A DNA stretch of 64,000 nt from Corallococcus macrosporus DSM 14697 (GCF_002305895.1 NZ_CP022203.1:4628501-4692500), one strand, 5' to 3'. Shown: positions 19,122 to 30,313, counted from the stretch's first letter. Translations and numbers: made by a program. The notes: generated from the letters alone by a model not told the origin.

Positions 19122-19823
19122 TCAGCGGCCCGCCGCCACGCGCGCGAAGTGATGGGCCAGCCGGTGCAGGACCTCCGTGTTGTCGGCCTCCGCGGCCTTC
19201 AGCTTGGGGAGCTGCGCCTTCAACTCCTGGAGGTTCTTCCCGCGCTGCTGGAGGCTGTCCGCCTCCAGGTCGATCCACCGGCCCATCTCGGTGGCGGTCA
19301 GCTCCAGGTGGAACTGGAAGCCATAGGACGTTCCCAGCCGGAAGGCCTGCTGGGTGTAGCGGTCCGTGGACGCCAGCAGCGTCGCGTCAGGGACTGGCTG
19401 GTACGTGTCCCCGTGCCAATGCGCCACCGCCGCGCGCGGACGGGCCCCGGACAACACGGGGTCCTTCTGCGCGTCCGCCGTCCAACGCACCGGGCCCACT
19501 CCGACCTCGAGGCCATTCTTGCCGGGGAACACGTCCGCGCCGGCCGCCGACGCGAGGAGCTGGGCGCCCAGGCAGAAGCCCAGGCAGGGGCGCTCATAGG
19601 CGAGCCGCGCCATCAGGATGCCCAGCTCCTGCCGCAGGAAGGGATGCTGGTCCGACTCGTAGACGGCCATGCGGCCGCCCATGACGACCAGCAGCTCCGC
19701 GTCCACGTCCTCCCGGCGCACGGCGCGGAAGCGCGGCACCAGCGTGAAGCCCGCCTCCTGCAACACCGGCCCCAGCAGGCCGGGCCCTTCGTGCTCCTCG
19801 TGCTGGAACACCACCGCGCGCAT
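19122..19823 (-). CDS. Class I glutamine amidotransferase (GMP synthase-like)
   Basis: 233 residues of the GATase1 fold. The nucleophile is Cys84 in CLGFCLGAQLLA, with the base histidine in YGFQFHLELT and the following glutamate completing the triad. Other family features are VVMGGRMAVYESDQHPFL and AHWHGDTYQPVP. Such stand-alone domains hydrolyse glutamine or glutamyl bonds and are often annotated as GMP synthase-like without being purine enzymes. ATG 19823 is chosen over the in-frame GTG 19832 because GGAGG sits eight bases before the ATG. The gene is convergent with gspG, leaving 17 bases. Confidence 0.87.
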   Translation of the reverse strand: MRAVVFQHEEHEGPGLLGPVLQEAGFTLVPRFRAVRREDVDAELLVVMGGRMAVYESDQHPFLRQELGILMARLAYERPCLGFCLGAQLLASAAGADVFPGKNGLEVGVGPVRWTADAQKDPVLSGARPRAAVAHWHGDTYQPVPDATLLASTDRYTQQAFRLGTSYGFQFHLELTATEMGRWIDLEADSLQQRGKNLQELKAQLPKLKAAEADNTEVLHRLAHHFARVAAGR

Positions 19824-19866
19824 CGACGTCACCTCCGAGGCCGCGGGCGCCCTGCCCGCGCAGGGC

Positions 19867-20145
19867 TCAATCGTATGCGCAGGACGGGCAGGTGTTGAGG
19901 CAGACCCCCACCTGCTCTCCGTACTCCTTCACACACTCCTGGTTGGAGGCGCAGTTCACGTCGCTGGTGCAGCCCAGCTCGCAATAGCTGAGCGTGGCGT
20001 CCGCGCAGTACTGCCCCGGCTGGCAGGGGTCGTCACCCATGAAGTCCCCGCACTCGGTGTAGCCAGGCTGAAGCGGCGCCATCACACAAGCGCTGGCACC
20101 CAACGAGAGCACGGCGAGGACGGACAGCCACACACGGGTACGCAT
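19867..20145 (-). CDS. Small cysteine-rich lipoprotein
   Basis: 92 residues. The N-terminus MRTRVWLSVLAVLSLGASAC is a lipoprotein signal with the lipid-bearing cysteine at position 20. The mature part contains about ten further cysteines in pairs (YTECGDFMGDDPCQPGQYC, YCELGCTSDVNCASNQECV, CLNTCPSCAYD), like the small disulphide-rich modules found in myxobacterial exported proteins. The function is unknown. ATG 20145 is preferred over the longer frame because it begins the signal peptide. It lies about 115 bases downstream of tesB on the same strand. Confidence 0.65.
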   Translation of the reverse strand: MRTRVWLSVLAVLSLGASACVMAPLQPGYTECGDFMGDDPCQPGQYCADATLSYCELGCTSDVNCASNQECVKEYGEQVGVCLNTCPSCAYD

Positions 20146-20261
20146 CGGAGGACCTTTCGGGAGCAAGCAGTGGAGGCCTGCCTGCTCCCGACGGCCGAGC
20201 CGGCGCCGTATTCACGGCACGTGCGTCCGGGCTCGCCGGCACCGGGCACCGTCCCCGCTTC

Positions 20262-21131
20262 TCAGGCCTTGGGTTTGCGGATGCGCAGCAGCCCTTCCTG
20301 GGCCACCGAGGCCACCAGCCGGCCGTCGCGGGTGTAGACGCTGCCTCGCGACAGGCCGCGCGCGTTGCCCGCCCAGGGGCTGTCCATGGCGTACAGCAGC
20401 CAGTCGCCCACCTTCAGGTCGCCGTGGAACCACAGGGCGTGGTCCAGGCTGGCGCCCAGGATGCGGGGCTGGAAGAAGCTGGCCGCGTGGGGCTGGAGCG
20501 CGGTGCTGATGAGGTTGAAGTCGGACGCGTAGGCCAGCACGTAGCGGTGCACCTGCGGGTCCTCCGGCAGGTCGCCGTTGGCCCGGAACCACACGTGCTT
20601 GATGGGCGCCTTCGCCTCCGGGTTGAACGGATCGCTCGGGGCCACGGGGCGGATCTCAATGGGCTTGTCGCCCAGGAACTTCTCCCGCAGCGCCTCCGGG
20701 ATGCGGTCCTTCAGGCGGCCCAGCAGCTCCTGCTCGGTGGCCAGCCCCTCCGGCCCTGGCACCTCCGGCATGGGCGCCTGGTGGGCGAAGCCCTCCTCGT
20801 CTCCATGGAACGAGGCGATCATCGTCAGGATGGGCTCGCCCTTCTGCACCGCCACCACGCGGCGGGTGGTGATGCTGCCGCCATCCCGCACCCGGTCCAC
20901 CGTGTAGACGACCGGGAGCGACGCGTCCCCCGGCCGCAGGAAGTACCCATGCAGGGAGTGGACATGGCGGTCCGCCGGCACCGTCTGGCTGCCCGCGGAC
21001 AGCGCCTGCCCCAGCACCTGGCCGCCGAAGAGCTGGCGGAACCCCAGGTCCTGACTCCTGCCTCGAAACAGGTTTTCCTCGATCTTCTCCAGCTTGAGGA
21101 GTGACAACAGCTCGTCCAGGACTCGGCTCAT
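20262..21131 (-). CDS. tesB: Acyl-CoA thioesterase II (TesB family)
   Basis: 289 residues forming the double hot-dog fold of TesB, which hydrolyses medium- to long-chain acyl-CoA to fatty acid and CoA in the cytoplasm. The N-terminal half has LKLEKIEENLFRGRSQD, RLFGG-like RQLFGGQVLGQAL and HSLHGYFLRPGD; the C-terminal half has ASLDHALWFHGDLKVGDWLLYAMDSPWA and GSVYTRDGRLVASVAQEGLLR, containing the catalytic Asp and Gln regions. ATG 21131 begins at the family start (MSRVLDELLSLLKLEKIEE). It is divergent from a BASS transporter, with a palindromic operator-like site between. Confidence 0.92.
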   Translation of the reverse strand: MSRVLDELLSLLKLEKIEENLFRGRSQDLGFRQLFGGQVLGQALSAGSQTVPADRHVHSLHGYFLRPGDASLPVVYTVDRVRDGGSITTRRVVAVQKGEPILTMIASFHGDEEGFAHQAPMPEVPGPEGLATEQELLGRLKDRIPEALREKFLGDKPIEIRPVAPSDPFNPEAKAPIKHVWFRANGDLPEDPQVHRYVLAYASDFNLISTALQPHAASFFQPRILGASLDHALWFHGDLKVGDWLLYAMDSPWAGNARGLSRGSVYTRDGRLVASVAQEGLLRIRKPKA

Positions 21132-21285
21132 GGGCCCTGTCCTAACCGACCCGAGGACGCCTGTCGCGGGGAGCTCGGCCCCTGTCACGGTCCACCAAGC
21201 GACATCGGCCCGGAGTGAGGGGGGGCAATTTCACAGTGGGAATAGCCGGCTCATGCGCTGCGCCGCAGTGCATCAATGATATACA

Positions 21286-21308
21286 GCATCATGGGTCACC
21301 CATGACGC
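21286..21308. promoter_or_regulatory. 23-bp palindrome, probable operator between tesB and BASS gene
   Basis: Left arm GCATCATGGGT, centre C, right arm ACCCATGACGC: 10 of 11 positions are complementary, and the inner 15 bases are a perfect inverted repeat. The one-base centre argues against an RNA hairpin and for a site bound by a dimeric repressor. A small AT-rich patch (ATGATATACA, 21276-21285) abuts it, as expected of a promoter. No regulator gene lies next to it in the window, so the binding protein is unknown. Confidence 0.6.
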
Positions 21309-21398
21309 ATGCAACCTCTCAGAATAGGGGAGCTTGAAGCGCACCGCCCTCCTGCGCGACGCTGATGCTCAACGCAGAACACTCCATCCGGGGGGCGA

Positions 21399-22319
21399 AT
21401 GCAGTCGAATGTCTTCACGGCGGTGCTCATGCCGCTGGCGCTGGCCGTCATCATGCTCGGGCTTGGCCTGACGCTGACGCTGGCGGACTTCAAGCGGATC
21501 ATCGTCTACCCCCGCGCCATCCTGGTGGGCCTCGTCTGCCAGATGTTGCTGCTGCCGGTGGCCTGTCTGGGCATTGCCCACGCCTTTGCATTGCCGCCAG
21601 AGCTGGCGGTGGGGTTGATGTTGCTGGCGGCCTCTCCTGGCGGCGCGACGGCGAACCTCTTCAGCCACCTGGCCCGGGGGGACGTGGCGCTCAACATCAC
21701 GTTGACGGCGGTGAACAGCGCGCTGTCGCTCGTCACGCTGCCGCTGATCATCAACCTGTCGCTCATGCACTTCATGGACGACGGCCGCGCGGTGCCCATG
21801 CAGTTCGCGAAGGTGGTGCAGGTGGTGCTCATCGTGCTGGTGCCGGTGAGCGTGGGCATGTTGATCCGCTCGCGCAGCGCTTCGGCGGCGCAGCGGATGG
21901 ACAAGCCCATCCGCGTGCTGTCCACCGCCTTCCTCGTCGCGGTGATTGGCGCGTCCGTGTACACCGAGCGGGAGAACGCGCTGGGCTTCTTCCGCCAGGT
22001 GGGGCCCGCGGCGCTCGCCTTCAACCTGGTGAGCCTGGCGGTGGGCTACTTCGTCCCCGTCCTGCTGCGCCTGCCGCGGAAGCAGGCGGTGGCCATTGGA
22101 ATGGAGATTGGCATCCACAACGGGATGCTTGCGATTGCCATCGCGCTCAGCCCGACGCTGCTGGCGAATTCGACCATGGCCATCCCGCCGGCCATCTACA
22201 GCCTCATCATGTACTTCACCGCGGCGGCGTTCGGCTTCTACGTGAGCCGGCGCTACGCGGACGAGCAGTCCCCCGCAGTAGACCGCACCCCCACGTCACT
22301 CCCCGAGAAGGTGTCTTGA
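21399..22319 (+). CDS. Bile acid:sodium symporter (BASS/SBF) family transporter
   Basis: 306 residues with nine to ten membrane helices. MPLALAVIMLGLGLTLTLADFKRI, GLMLLAASPGGATANLFSHLARGDVALNITLTAVNS and GMEIGIHNGMLAIAIALSP are diagnostic of the classical SBF family (PF01758), sodium-coupled importers of organic anions such as pantoate-like or bile-acid-like compounds. ATG 21399 follows GGGGGG. Its TGA overlaps the ATG of the next gene by one base, so the two are translationally coupled. It is divergent from tesB across the palindrome at 21286-21308, which may control both. Confidence 0.9.
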   Translation: MQSNVFTAVLMPLALAVIMLGLGLTLTLADFKRIIVYPRAILVGLVCQMLLLPVACLGIAHAFALPPELAVGLMLLAASPGGATANLFSHLARGDVALNITLTAVNSALSLVTLPLIINLSLMHFMDDGRAVPMQFAKVVQVVLIVLVPVSVGMLIRSRSASAAQRMDKPIRVLSTAFLVAVIGASVYTERENALGFFRQVGPAALAFNLVSLAVGYFVPVLLRLPRKQAVAIGMEIGIHNGMLAIAIALSPTLLANSTMAIPPAIYSLIMYFTAAAFGFYVSRRYADEQSPAVDRTPTSLPEKVS

Positions 22320-23296
22320 TGACGCTGCGTCGCCCGCTGTCCGTGCTCTCCCTGTCGCTCTGCCTGGGATTCTCCGCGCCAGCCGCCGCCGAAGAGGCCG
22401 AAGCCGAGGCCCTGCCCTCGACTCCGCAGACCACCCCCAAGCCCACGGATGCGCCCACGGCCCCCACGCTGCCGCCGCTGGGGCCCGACACCCGCCTCTA
22501 CTTCGCCAACATCAACTTCCTGCGCTGGAACCCGCTGGGCATGGAGACGCAGAACCGGCTCGTGCTCCAGAAGCGGATGTTCGACGGCGAGTCCATGCTG
22601 ACGCGCGACAACTTCGTCAACGGCGCCTTCGCCCTCAAGGCGAACCCGGCGTCGATGAAGATTGGCCCGGTGCTGGAGATCCAGCCGCTGGCCATCTTCA
22701 ACCTGCGCGCCACCTATGAGTACGTGCGGTACTTCGGCACCTTCGGGTTCCTCCAGTCGTACAACAACCCGCTGCTGGACTTCTCCGACGACGCGCGCAG
22801 CCTCACGCAGGACGACGCGTACAGCACCTCCGGCCACCACTACATGGTGGAGCCCACGCTCCAGGCGCGCTTCGGCTCGTTCGTGGTGCGCAGCAAGACG
22901 TCCATCGAGTACTGGAACGTGGCGCTGCGCGAGGGTCAGGGCGCGTCCTTCTATGACGCGCTGCTGGACACGCTGATCCCCGGCCGGGGCTGGGTGTTCA
23001 CCAACGACACGGACCTGATGATGCTGACCACGCCGCAGCTCACGCTGGGGGCCCGGTTCAGCGGGGTGTGGCCGCGCTACCAGGATGGCTCGGGCGGCGC
23101 GCAGAACGTGGACAACAGCCACACGCGCATCGGCCCCATGGTGGCCTACGCGCTGAACACGCGCGAGGGCTCGTCGTTCAACCGGCCGACCATCCTGCTG
23201 AACTTCGCGTGGTACCTGAACCACCCGAACCGTGGCGGCGCCCTGCCCTACATGATGGGCGCCTTCGCCTTCACGTCGGACTTCCTGGGCGGCTAG
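22319..23296 (+). CDS. Exported envelope protein coupled to the BASS transporter
   Basis: 325 residues with a signal peptide (LSVLSLSLCLGFSAPAAAEE) and then a Pro/Thr-rich linker (TPKPTDAPTAPTLPPLGP). The remainder has many aromatic, alternating segments (LRATYEYVRYFGTFGF, HYMVEPTLQARFGSFVVRSKTSIEYW, TLGARFSGVWPRYQDG, MVAYALNTREG, ILLNFAWYLNHPN), consistent with an outer-membrane beta-barrel. The family is not recognised. The one-base TGATG overlap with the transporter suggests a joint task, perhaps passage of the same organic anion through the outer membrane. Confidence 0.72.
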   Translation: MTLRRPLSVLSLSLCLGFSAPAAAEEAEAEALPSTPQTTPKPTDAPTAPTLPPLGPDTRLYFANINFLRWNPLGMETQNRLVLQKRMFDGESMLTRDNFVNGAFALKANPASMKIGPVLEIQPLAIFNLRATYEYVRYFGTFGFLQSYNNPLLDFSDDARSLTQDDAYSTSGHHYMVEPTLQARFGSFVVRSKTSIEYWNVALREGQGASFYDALLDTLIPGRGWVFTNDTDLMMLTTPQLTLGARFSGVWPRYQDGSGGAQNVDNSHTRIGPMVAYALNTREGSSFNRPTILLNFAWYLNHPNRGGALPYMMGAFAFTSDFLGG

Positions 23297-23308
23297 GCGG
23301 AGACCTCC

Positions 23309-23338
23309 GCCGGGCGTCCCCAGCGCGGGGCGCCCGGC
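23309..23338. terminator. Strong bidirectional hairpin between convergent genes
   Basis: Arms GCCGGGCG and CGCCCGGC pair, and inside them CCCC pairs with GGGG around AGCGC, giving a twelve-pair stem with one bulged T. It lies 13 bases past the envelope-protein stop and 42 bases past the stop of convergent slyD. No T-tract follows, so it may end transcription by another route or simply protect 3' ends. Confidence 0.5.
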
Positions 23339-23379
23339 GAGGCTTCAAGGGTGGGCCCGCGAAGGCGCCCGCCTTTGTC

Positions 23380-23862
23380 TCAGTGGTGGTCGTGCGGGCC
23401 GTGGGCGTGGCCGTGCTCCAACTCCTCGGCCGTCGCGGCGCGGACGTCACGCACCGTCACCTCGAAGTGCAGCGTCTTGCCGGCCAGCGGGTGGTTGAAG
23501 TCCACCAGCACGGAGTCGGCCTTCACTTCCTTGATGAAGAAGTCCACCTCGTCCCCGTCCGGGTCCGTGGCGCTCAGCACGCCGCCGGCCACCAGCTCCA
23601 GGCCCTCCGGGAACTCCGTCTTGGGGACCTCCTCGACGCCCTCGGGGTCGTAGTCGCCGTAGCCCTCGTCGGGGCCCACCGTCACCTGGAGGGTGTCACC
23701 GCGCGACTTGCCGTCGAGCGCCTTCTCCAGGCCCGGGACGATCTCCTCGTGTCCCTGCAGATAGACGAGCGGCTCCCCGGGCTCGCTCTCGTCCACGGCC
23801 TTGCCGTCGCCGAGGTGGAGGCGGAAATCGATGGAGACGACGCTGTCCTTGGTAATTTTCAT
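23380..23862 (-). CDS. slyD: FKBP-type peptidyl-prolyl isomerase SlyD
   Basis: 160 residues. The split FKBP fold (KDSVVSIDFRLHLGDG and LVYLQGHEEIVPGLEKALDGKSRGDTLQVTVGPDEGYGDYDPEGV) encloses the insert-in-flap chaperone domain (PKTEFPEGLELVAGG to FFIKEVKADSVLVDFNHPLAGKTLHFEVTV). The C-terminus EHGHAHGPHDHH is histidine-rich and suits nickel or other metal binding, as in SlyD used for hydrogenase maturation. It acts in the cytoplasm as a prolyl isomerase, chaperone and perhaps metal store. ATG 23862 begins at the family start. Confidence 0.93.
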   Translation of the reverse strand: MKITKDSVVSIDFRLHLGDGKAVDESEPGEPLVYLQGHEEIVPGLEKALDGKSRGDTLQVTVGPDEGYGDYDPEGVEEVPKTEFPEGLELVAGGVLSATDPDGDEVDFFIKEVKADSVLVDFNHPLAGKTLHFEVTVRDVRAATAEELEHGHAHGPHDHH

Positions 23863-23981
23863 GAGGCCCTCATAGCGCACGGGCGTGGCGCATGCCTCAA
23901 GGATGTGCCTGTCTGACAATGGGGCGAGCGTCCCGGCCCGATGGACTGTCCGATTCCAGCGGTGCCACAGCCCCCGAATGC

Positions 23982-25664
23982 TCAGGTTCCCGAGCGGGGA
24001 CGCTCCATTCCCAGGTCCAGCGAGGCCGCCCGGGTGCTCCGGGCGAGCCGCGCCTCCAGGCGCAGGATGCGGCGGTGGTGGTCCGCGGGCAGCTCCGCCG
24101 CCGAGGCCAGCTTCGCGTGGTGCAGCGCCCGCGCGAGGTCCTTGAGGTCGTGCTCGTAGAGCTTGGTGAGCTGCAGGTGCAGCGCCGCGGCCTGGAAGCC
24201 CTGGGCGGTGTTGAGCGCCTGGTGCAGGTGCGCCGCCGCGGCCGCGGCATCTCCCGCCTTGCGGGACAGGCGGGAGGCCAGGGCCAGGGCCTCGATGCCC
24301 ACGGCGCCGGTGTCCCCCGCCGCCGCGGCCCGGGCGAAGGCCTGGGCGCGCTCGTAGTCACGGGCCCGCAGCGCCACGCCCGCGAAGCCGAGCAGGTCGC
24401 GAGGGTCCTCGCCCCGGGGCACCGAGGCGCCGGCGCCGCCCGCGCGGAAGCGGCGGACGAGCTCTCCCAGGAGGGCCGCCAGGAGCAGCAGGTCGTTGAC
24501 GTTGTGCTCCAGCACGGGCGTCAGCGAGGCGCCGTCCCCGCCGCGCAGGTAGCGGAAGTACAGGTCCGGAATCAGCGAGCCGTCCACGTCGTCGACGCGG
24601 CGGAAGCCCAGGACCTGGTCCTCCAGGTGGACCAGCCGCGCCCCGGCGCCCCGGTGCTTGAAGACGCGGCGGGCGCAGTGGAGCAGGTCCAGGTGTGGCA
24701 GCTCGGCGGGCGCGGGGACGCGGTTGAGGACGAAGCGCGTGCGCAGCAGCGGCCAGTCGAAGCTCTTGCCGTTGAAGGTGACGAGGCAGGAGGACGTGGC
24801 CATGCGCTCGGCGAGGGCGCGCAGCATGGGGGCCTCTTCGCCCAGGCGCCGCAGGAAGAGCTGGTGGACCTTGAGCGAGCGGCCCTCGAACCACGCGAGG
24901 CCCACCAGGAAGGGCACGGTGCCGGTGCCGCCCGCCAGGCCCGTGGTCTCCGTGTCCAGGAAGAGCATCCGCTGGAAGTCCACGCCCGCCAGGTCCGCGT
25001 GCAGCGCGAGGCTGGCGACCAGCGGCCCTTCCACGTCCAGGGCCGCCGCCACCGGGGCGGAGCCATGGCGGTGCTCCGGCGTGTGGATTCGCTCGGAGAC
25101 GTGGATGGTGCCGTGGGCCGTGGCGCGGGACTCCACGGGCAGCGGCCCCGGAGGCGCGGGAGGCGGCGTGCCCCGGCGCGCGGCGGCCTGGCCCTGGCGC
25201 TCCGACCAGTCCGACAGCAGACGGCGCAGGCTGTCGATCCGGGGATCGCTCGGCCTGGGCGCGGCTGCTTCCGGCGCCGGGCTGGAGGTGCTCGGCCGCG
25301 GAGCCGGATGCGCTCGCGCGGAGGTGGGGACCTGCGCCTCAGCGCCGATGGTCGCTGGGGCGGGTGTCCCCTGCCCGGCAGGCGCCGTTGGGGAGTCGCC
25401 CGCGTCAGGTTGCGACGGAGCTTCCATGCGCCGGGCCTGGGCCAATCGCGCCAGGGCCGCGGGCACGCCCGGCTCAGCCTGCGTCGAGGGCGGCTCGTCC
25501 ATGCGCCGGGCTTGCGCCAACCGCGCCAGCGCCTCGGACACGTTCGACTCGGCGGTGGTGCCGGCTGGCTCCTCCGCGCGCGGCTCCGCCACGGCGGGAC
25601 GCGGGGGCGCCTTGCCCCCGGGGCCCACGCTCGTCAGGCGCGCCAGCTTGCGCTTCAGGTCCAC
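23982..25664 (-). CDS. mrfB: RNase H-like 3'-exonuclease MrfB (YprB)
   Basis: 560 residues. The central domain is a DEDD-type exonuclease: FLDTETTGLAGGTGT gives the Asp-Glu pair, TFNGKSFDWPLLRTRF the second Asp and HNVNDLLLLAAL the third, matching YprB_RNaseH_like. The C-terminal 140 residues are helical and TPR-like. The N-terminus is a disordered Pro/Ala linker with two copies of ALARLAQARRM and a related opening KRKLARLTSVG. In Bacillus subtilis MrfB works with the helicase MrfA in a mitomycin-repair route independent of nucleotide excision. Here it follows mrfA after 15 bases, conserving the order. Confidence 0.87.
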   Translation of the reverse strand: MDLKRKLARLTSVGPGGKAPPRPAVAEPRAEEPAGTTAESNVSEALARLAQARRMDEPPSTQAEPGVPAALARLAQARRMEAPSQPDAGDSPTAPAGQGTPAPATIGAEAQVPTSARAHPAPRPSTSSPAPEAAAPRPSDPRIDSLRRLLSDWSERQGQAAARRGTPPPAPPGPLPVESRATAHGTIHVSERIHTPEHRHGSAPVAAALDVEGPLVASLALHADLAGVDFQRMLFLDTETTGLAGGTGTVPFLVGLAWFEGRSLKVHQLFLRRLGEEAPMLRALAERMATSSCLVTFNGKSFDWPLLRTRFVLNRVPAPAELPHLDLLHCARRVFKHRGAGARLVHLEDQVLGFRRVDDVDGSLIPDLYFRYLRGGDGASLTPVLEHNVNDLLLLAALLGELVRRFRAGGAGASVPRGEDPRDLLGFAGVALRARDYERAQAFARAAAAGDTGAVGIEALALASRLSRKAGDAAAAAAHLHQALNTAQGFQAAALHLQLTKLYEHDLKDLARALHHAKLASAAELPADHHRRILRLEARLARSTRAASLDLGMERPRSGT

Positions 25665-25679
25665 GGCCGCGCCTCCCGC

Positions 25680-28097
<2,418 letters not shown>

Positions 28098-28206
28098 GGG
28101 CCGGGCACTGTACAGACGTGTACCAGGGCAGACAACGCGGGAGCGCGCGCGGGTGGTTTGAGCTCCAGCGAAATCCCACAGAGGCGGACACGCGGGCGCT
28201 CCACTA

Positions 28207-29466
28207 GTGTGCCGCGCCGTGGCCCTCGCCATCTTCCTGTTCACCTACGTCTTCATCGCCGGCGCGCGGCTTCCGTACCTGAAGCTGGACCGCCCCGGCG
28301 GCGCGCTGCTGGGCGCCGTGCTCATGGTCGTCTTCGGCGTCGTCACGCCCGCGGAGGTCTACAACCACAGCGCGGACGCGAACCGGCACGCCATCGACGC
28401 GGACACCATCGTCCTGCTGCTGGGGATGATGTTGCTGGCCGCGTACATGTCCCAGGCGTCCTTCTTCCGCACCGCGGGGGCCTGGGCCGTCCGCAAGGCG
28501 CACACGCCCCGGCTGCTCCTGCTCGCCGTGACGTTCATCTCGGCCGCGCTGTCCGCGTTCCTGGTGAATGACACGGTGTGCTTGATGCTCACGCCCCTGG
28601 TGCTGGCCACCGTGGAGGACGCGCGCCTCCCCCCCGCGCCGTACCTGCTCGCGGTGTGCATGGGCAGCAACAGCGGCTCGGTGGCCACCTTCACCGGCAA
28701 CCCGCAGAACATGCTCATCCAGGGCGCCTCCGGGCTGTCCTACGCCAGCTTCGCGGCGTACATGGCGCTGCCCGCCCTGCTCTCCACCGCCGTGGTCGCC
28801 GCGGGGCTGCTGTACCTGTTCCGGCATGACCTGCCGTCAAAGCGCTTCGAGCCCAACCCACCGCCGCCGCCGGTGGACCGGGGCCTGATGGCGCTCACGC
28901 TGGGGGTGTTGACGGGCGTCGTCGTGGCCTTCTTCGCCGGGCTGCCCATGAGCTGGAGCGCCCTGGCCGGCGCGGCCCTGGTGATGGCCCTGGCCCGGCG
29001 CGAGCCCCGCGAGGCGCTGGAGCGCGTGGACTGGGTGCTGCTGCTCTTCTTCGCCAGCCTGTTCGTGGTCGTCTACGGCGTGAACAAGCACGGCTGGGCG
29101 GAGGAGATTCGCGTCCTGTTCGAGCCCCTCATGACGGGGCCGCCGCTGCGGGAGATGGTGGGCTTCGCGGGGCTGACGCTGGTGGCGTCCAACCTGTTCA
29201 GCAACGTGCCCTTCGTCATGCTGGCGCGGACGTGGGTGCCCACGCTGCACGACGCGGAGCTGGGCTGGCACGTGCTGGCTCTCGGCTCCACGCTGGCGGG
29301 CAACCTCACCCTGGTGGGCAGCGTGGCCAACCTCATCGTGTTCGAGGCGGCGCGCGGGAAGGTGAACATGACCTTCCTGCGCTACCTGCGCGTGGGCCTG
29401 CCGGTGACGCTCGTCAGCTTCGTGGTGGGGCTGACGGTGCTCCTGCTGGAGCACGCGCTGTTGTGA
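28207..29466 (+). CDS. ArsB/NhaD-SLC13 superfamily anion permease
   Basis: 419 residues with ten to eleven membrane helices. ALSAFLVNDTVCLMLTPLVLA, SNSGSVATFTGNPQNMLIQ and, in the second half, GNLTLVGSVANLIVFEAA are the paired hairpin signatures of the ion-transporter superfamily containing ArsB, NhaD and SLC13 carriers. ASNLFSNVPFVMLA repeats the SNxP motif. The substrate may be a dicarboxylate, arsenite-like anion or sodium; the sequence does not decide. The start is GTG 28207. It shares a 109-base divergent region with mrfA and is convergent with the lipoprotein at 29483. Confidence 0.87.
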   Translation: MCRAVALAIFLFTYVFIAGARLPYLKLDRPGGALLGAVLMVVFGVVTPAEVYNHSADANRHAIDADTIVLLLGMMLLAAYMSQASFFRTAGAWAVRKAHTPRLLLLAVTFISAALSAFLVNDTVCLMLTPLVLATVEDARLPPAPYLLAVCMGSNSGSVATFTGNPQNMLIQGASGLSYASFAAYMALPALLSTAVVAAGLLYLFRHDLPSKRFEPNPPPPPVDRGLMALTLGVLTGVVVAFFAGLPMSWSALAGAALVMALARREPREALERVDWVLLLFFASLFVVVYGVNKHGWAEEIRVLFEPLMTGPPLREMVGFAGLTLVASNLFSNVPFVMLARTWVPTLHDAELGWHVLALGSTLAGNLTLVGSVANLIVFEAARGKVNMTFLRYLRVGLPVTLVSFVVGLTVLLLEHALL

Positions 29467-29482
29467 GCGGAGGCCGCGCGCG

Positions 29483-30313
29483 TCAGGGGTCGGGGTCGGG
29501 CAGCTCGCCGGGGGCCAGCGTGTCCTCGGCGGGCTTCTCGGCCTCGGGCGCCGGGGCTCCCGCCTGGCCGGGGACGACGTCCGACGCCGCGGAGGCCCGT
29601 GACGGCGGAGGGGCCGCGCCGCGGTCCTGGGGCGTGAGGTCCTTCACGAACAACTGGGCCACCTCGTCCAGCAGCTCCGTCATCGCGTCACGGAAGAGCG
29701 AGGGGTTCTTGCCCACCTTGAACGGGTCCAGGTGGGGCTTGCCCTGGGTCACCTGGTCCAGGTCGAACGGGCGGCGCCACACCTCGGTGCGTCCGTCCAG
29801 GGTGAACATGCGCCCGTAGCCGCGCAGGTACGCGCCCGCGTGGCCGTCGTCGCTGCGCATGCCGTAGTCCTCGATGACGAACTCGACGATGGTGTCCGCG
29901 CCCAGGGAGGCCACGAGGTCGTAGTCCGGCGCGTTGGCGGGCACCTCCTCCACCAGGAAGCTCTCCAGCACCGAGGCCACCCGCGCTGGGTCCACCACGT
30001 GCGTCCAGGGGAACTCACGCGGGAGCTGGGTCAGCGTGTTGACCCGGAGCCGCTCGGAGACCTCGAAGCGCGTCACCGCCTGGAGCAGCTTCACCGTGAG
30101 GCGCCGGTCCGCCTCCACCGGCTCCAGCTTCTTGAGCTTGTCCCCGTAGGCGGAGTCCTCGCGGAACACGAGGCTCTTGGGGCCGGCCCCGTCCTTGATG
30201 CGGGAGATGAACGCCGGACGCCGGACCTGGTCCAGGTCCGCGCCCGTCAGGCGCTGAGACGCACAGCCTGAAGCGAGCACCAGTGCGAGAAACGGCAGAA
30301 TCCGTCGCGTCAT
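29483..30313 (-). CDS. Predicted lipoprotein, unknown
   Basis: 276 residues. MTRRILPFLALVLASGC is a lipoprotein signal with Cys17. The mature domain includes RRPAFISRIKDGAGPKSLVFREDSAYG, LLQAVTRFEVSERLRVNTLTQLPR and GADTIVEFVIEDYGMRSDDG, a mixed alpha/beta fold resembling periplasmic lipoproteins that precede surface assembly factors, but no named family is recognised. The last 50 residues are Pro/Ala/Glu-rich and probably disordered. ATG 30313 starts the signal peptide. Divergent from the GspE-N gene. Confidence 0.68.
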   Translation of the reverse strand: MTRRILPFLALVLASGCASQRLTGADLDQVRRPAFISRIKDGAGPKSLVFREDSAYGDKLKKLEPVEADRRLTVKLLQAVTRFEVSERLRVNTLTQLPREFPWTHVVDPARVASVLESFLVEEVPANAPDYDLVASLGADTIVEFVIEDYGMRSDDGHAGAYLRGYGRMFTLDGRTEVWRRPFDLDQVTQGKPHLDPFKVGKNPSLFRDAMTELLDEVAQLFVKDLTPQDRGAAPPPSRASAASDVVPGQAGAPAPEAEKPAEDTLAPGELPDPDP

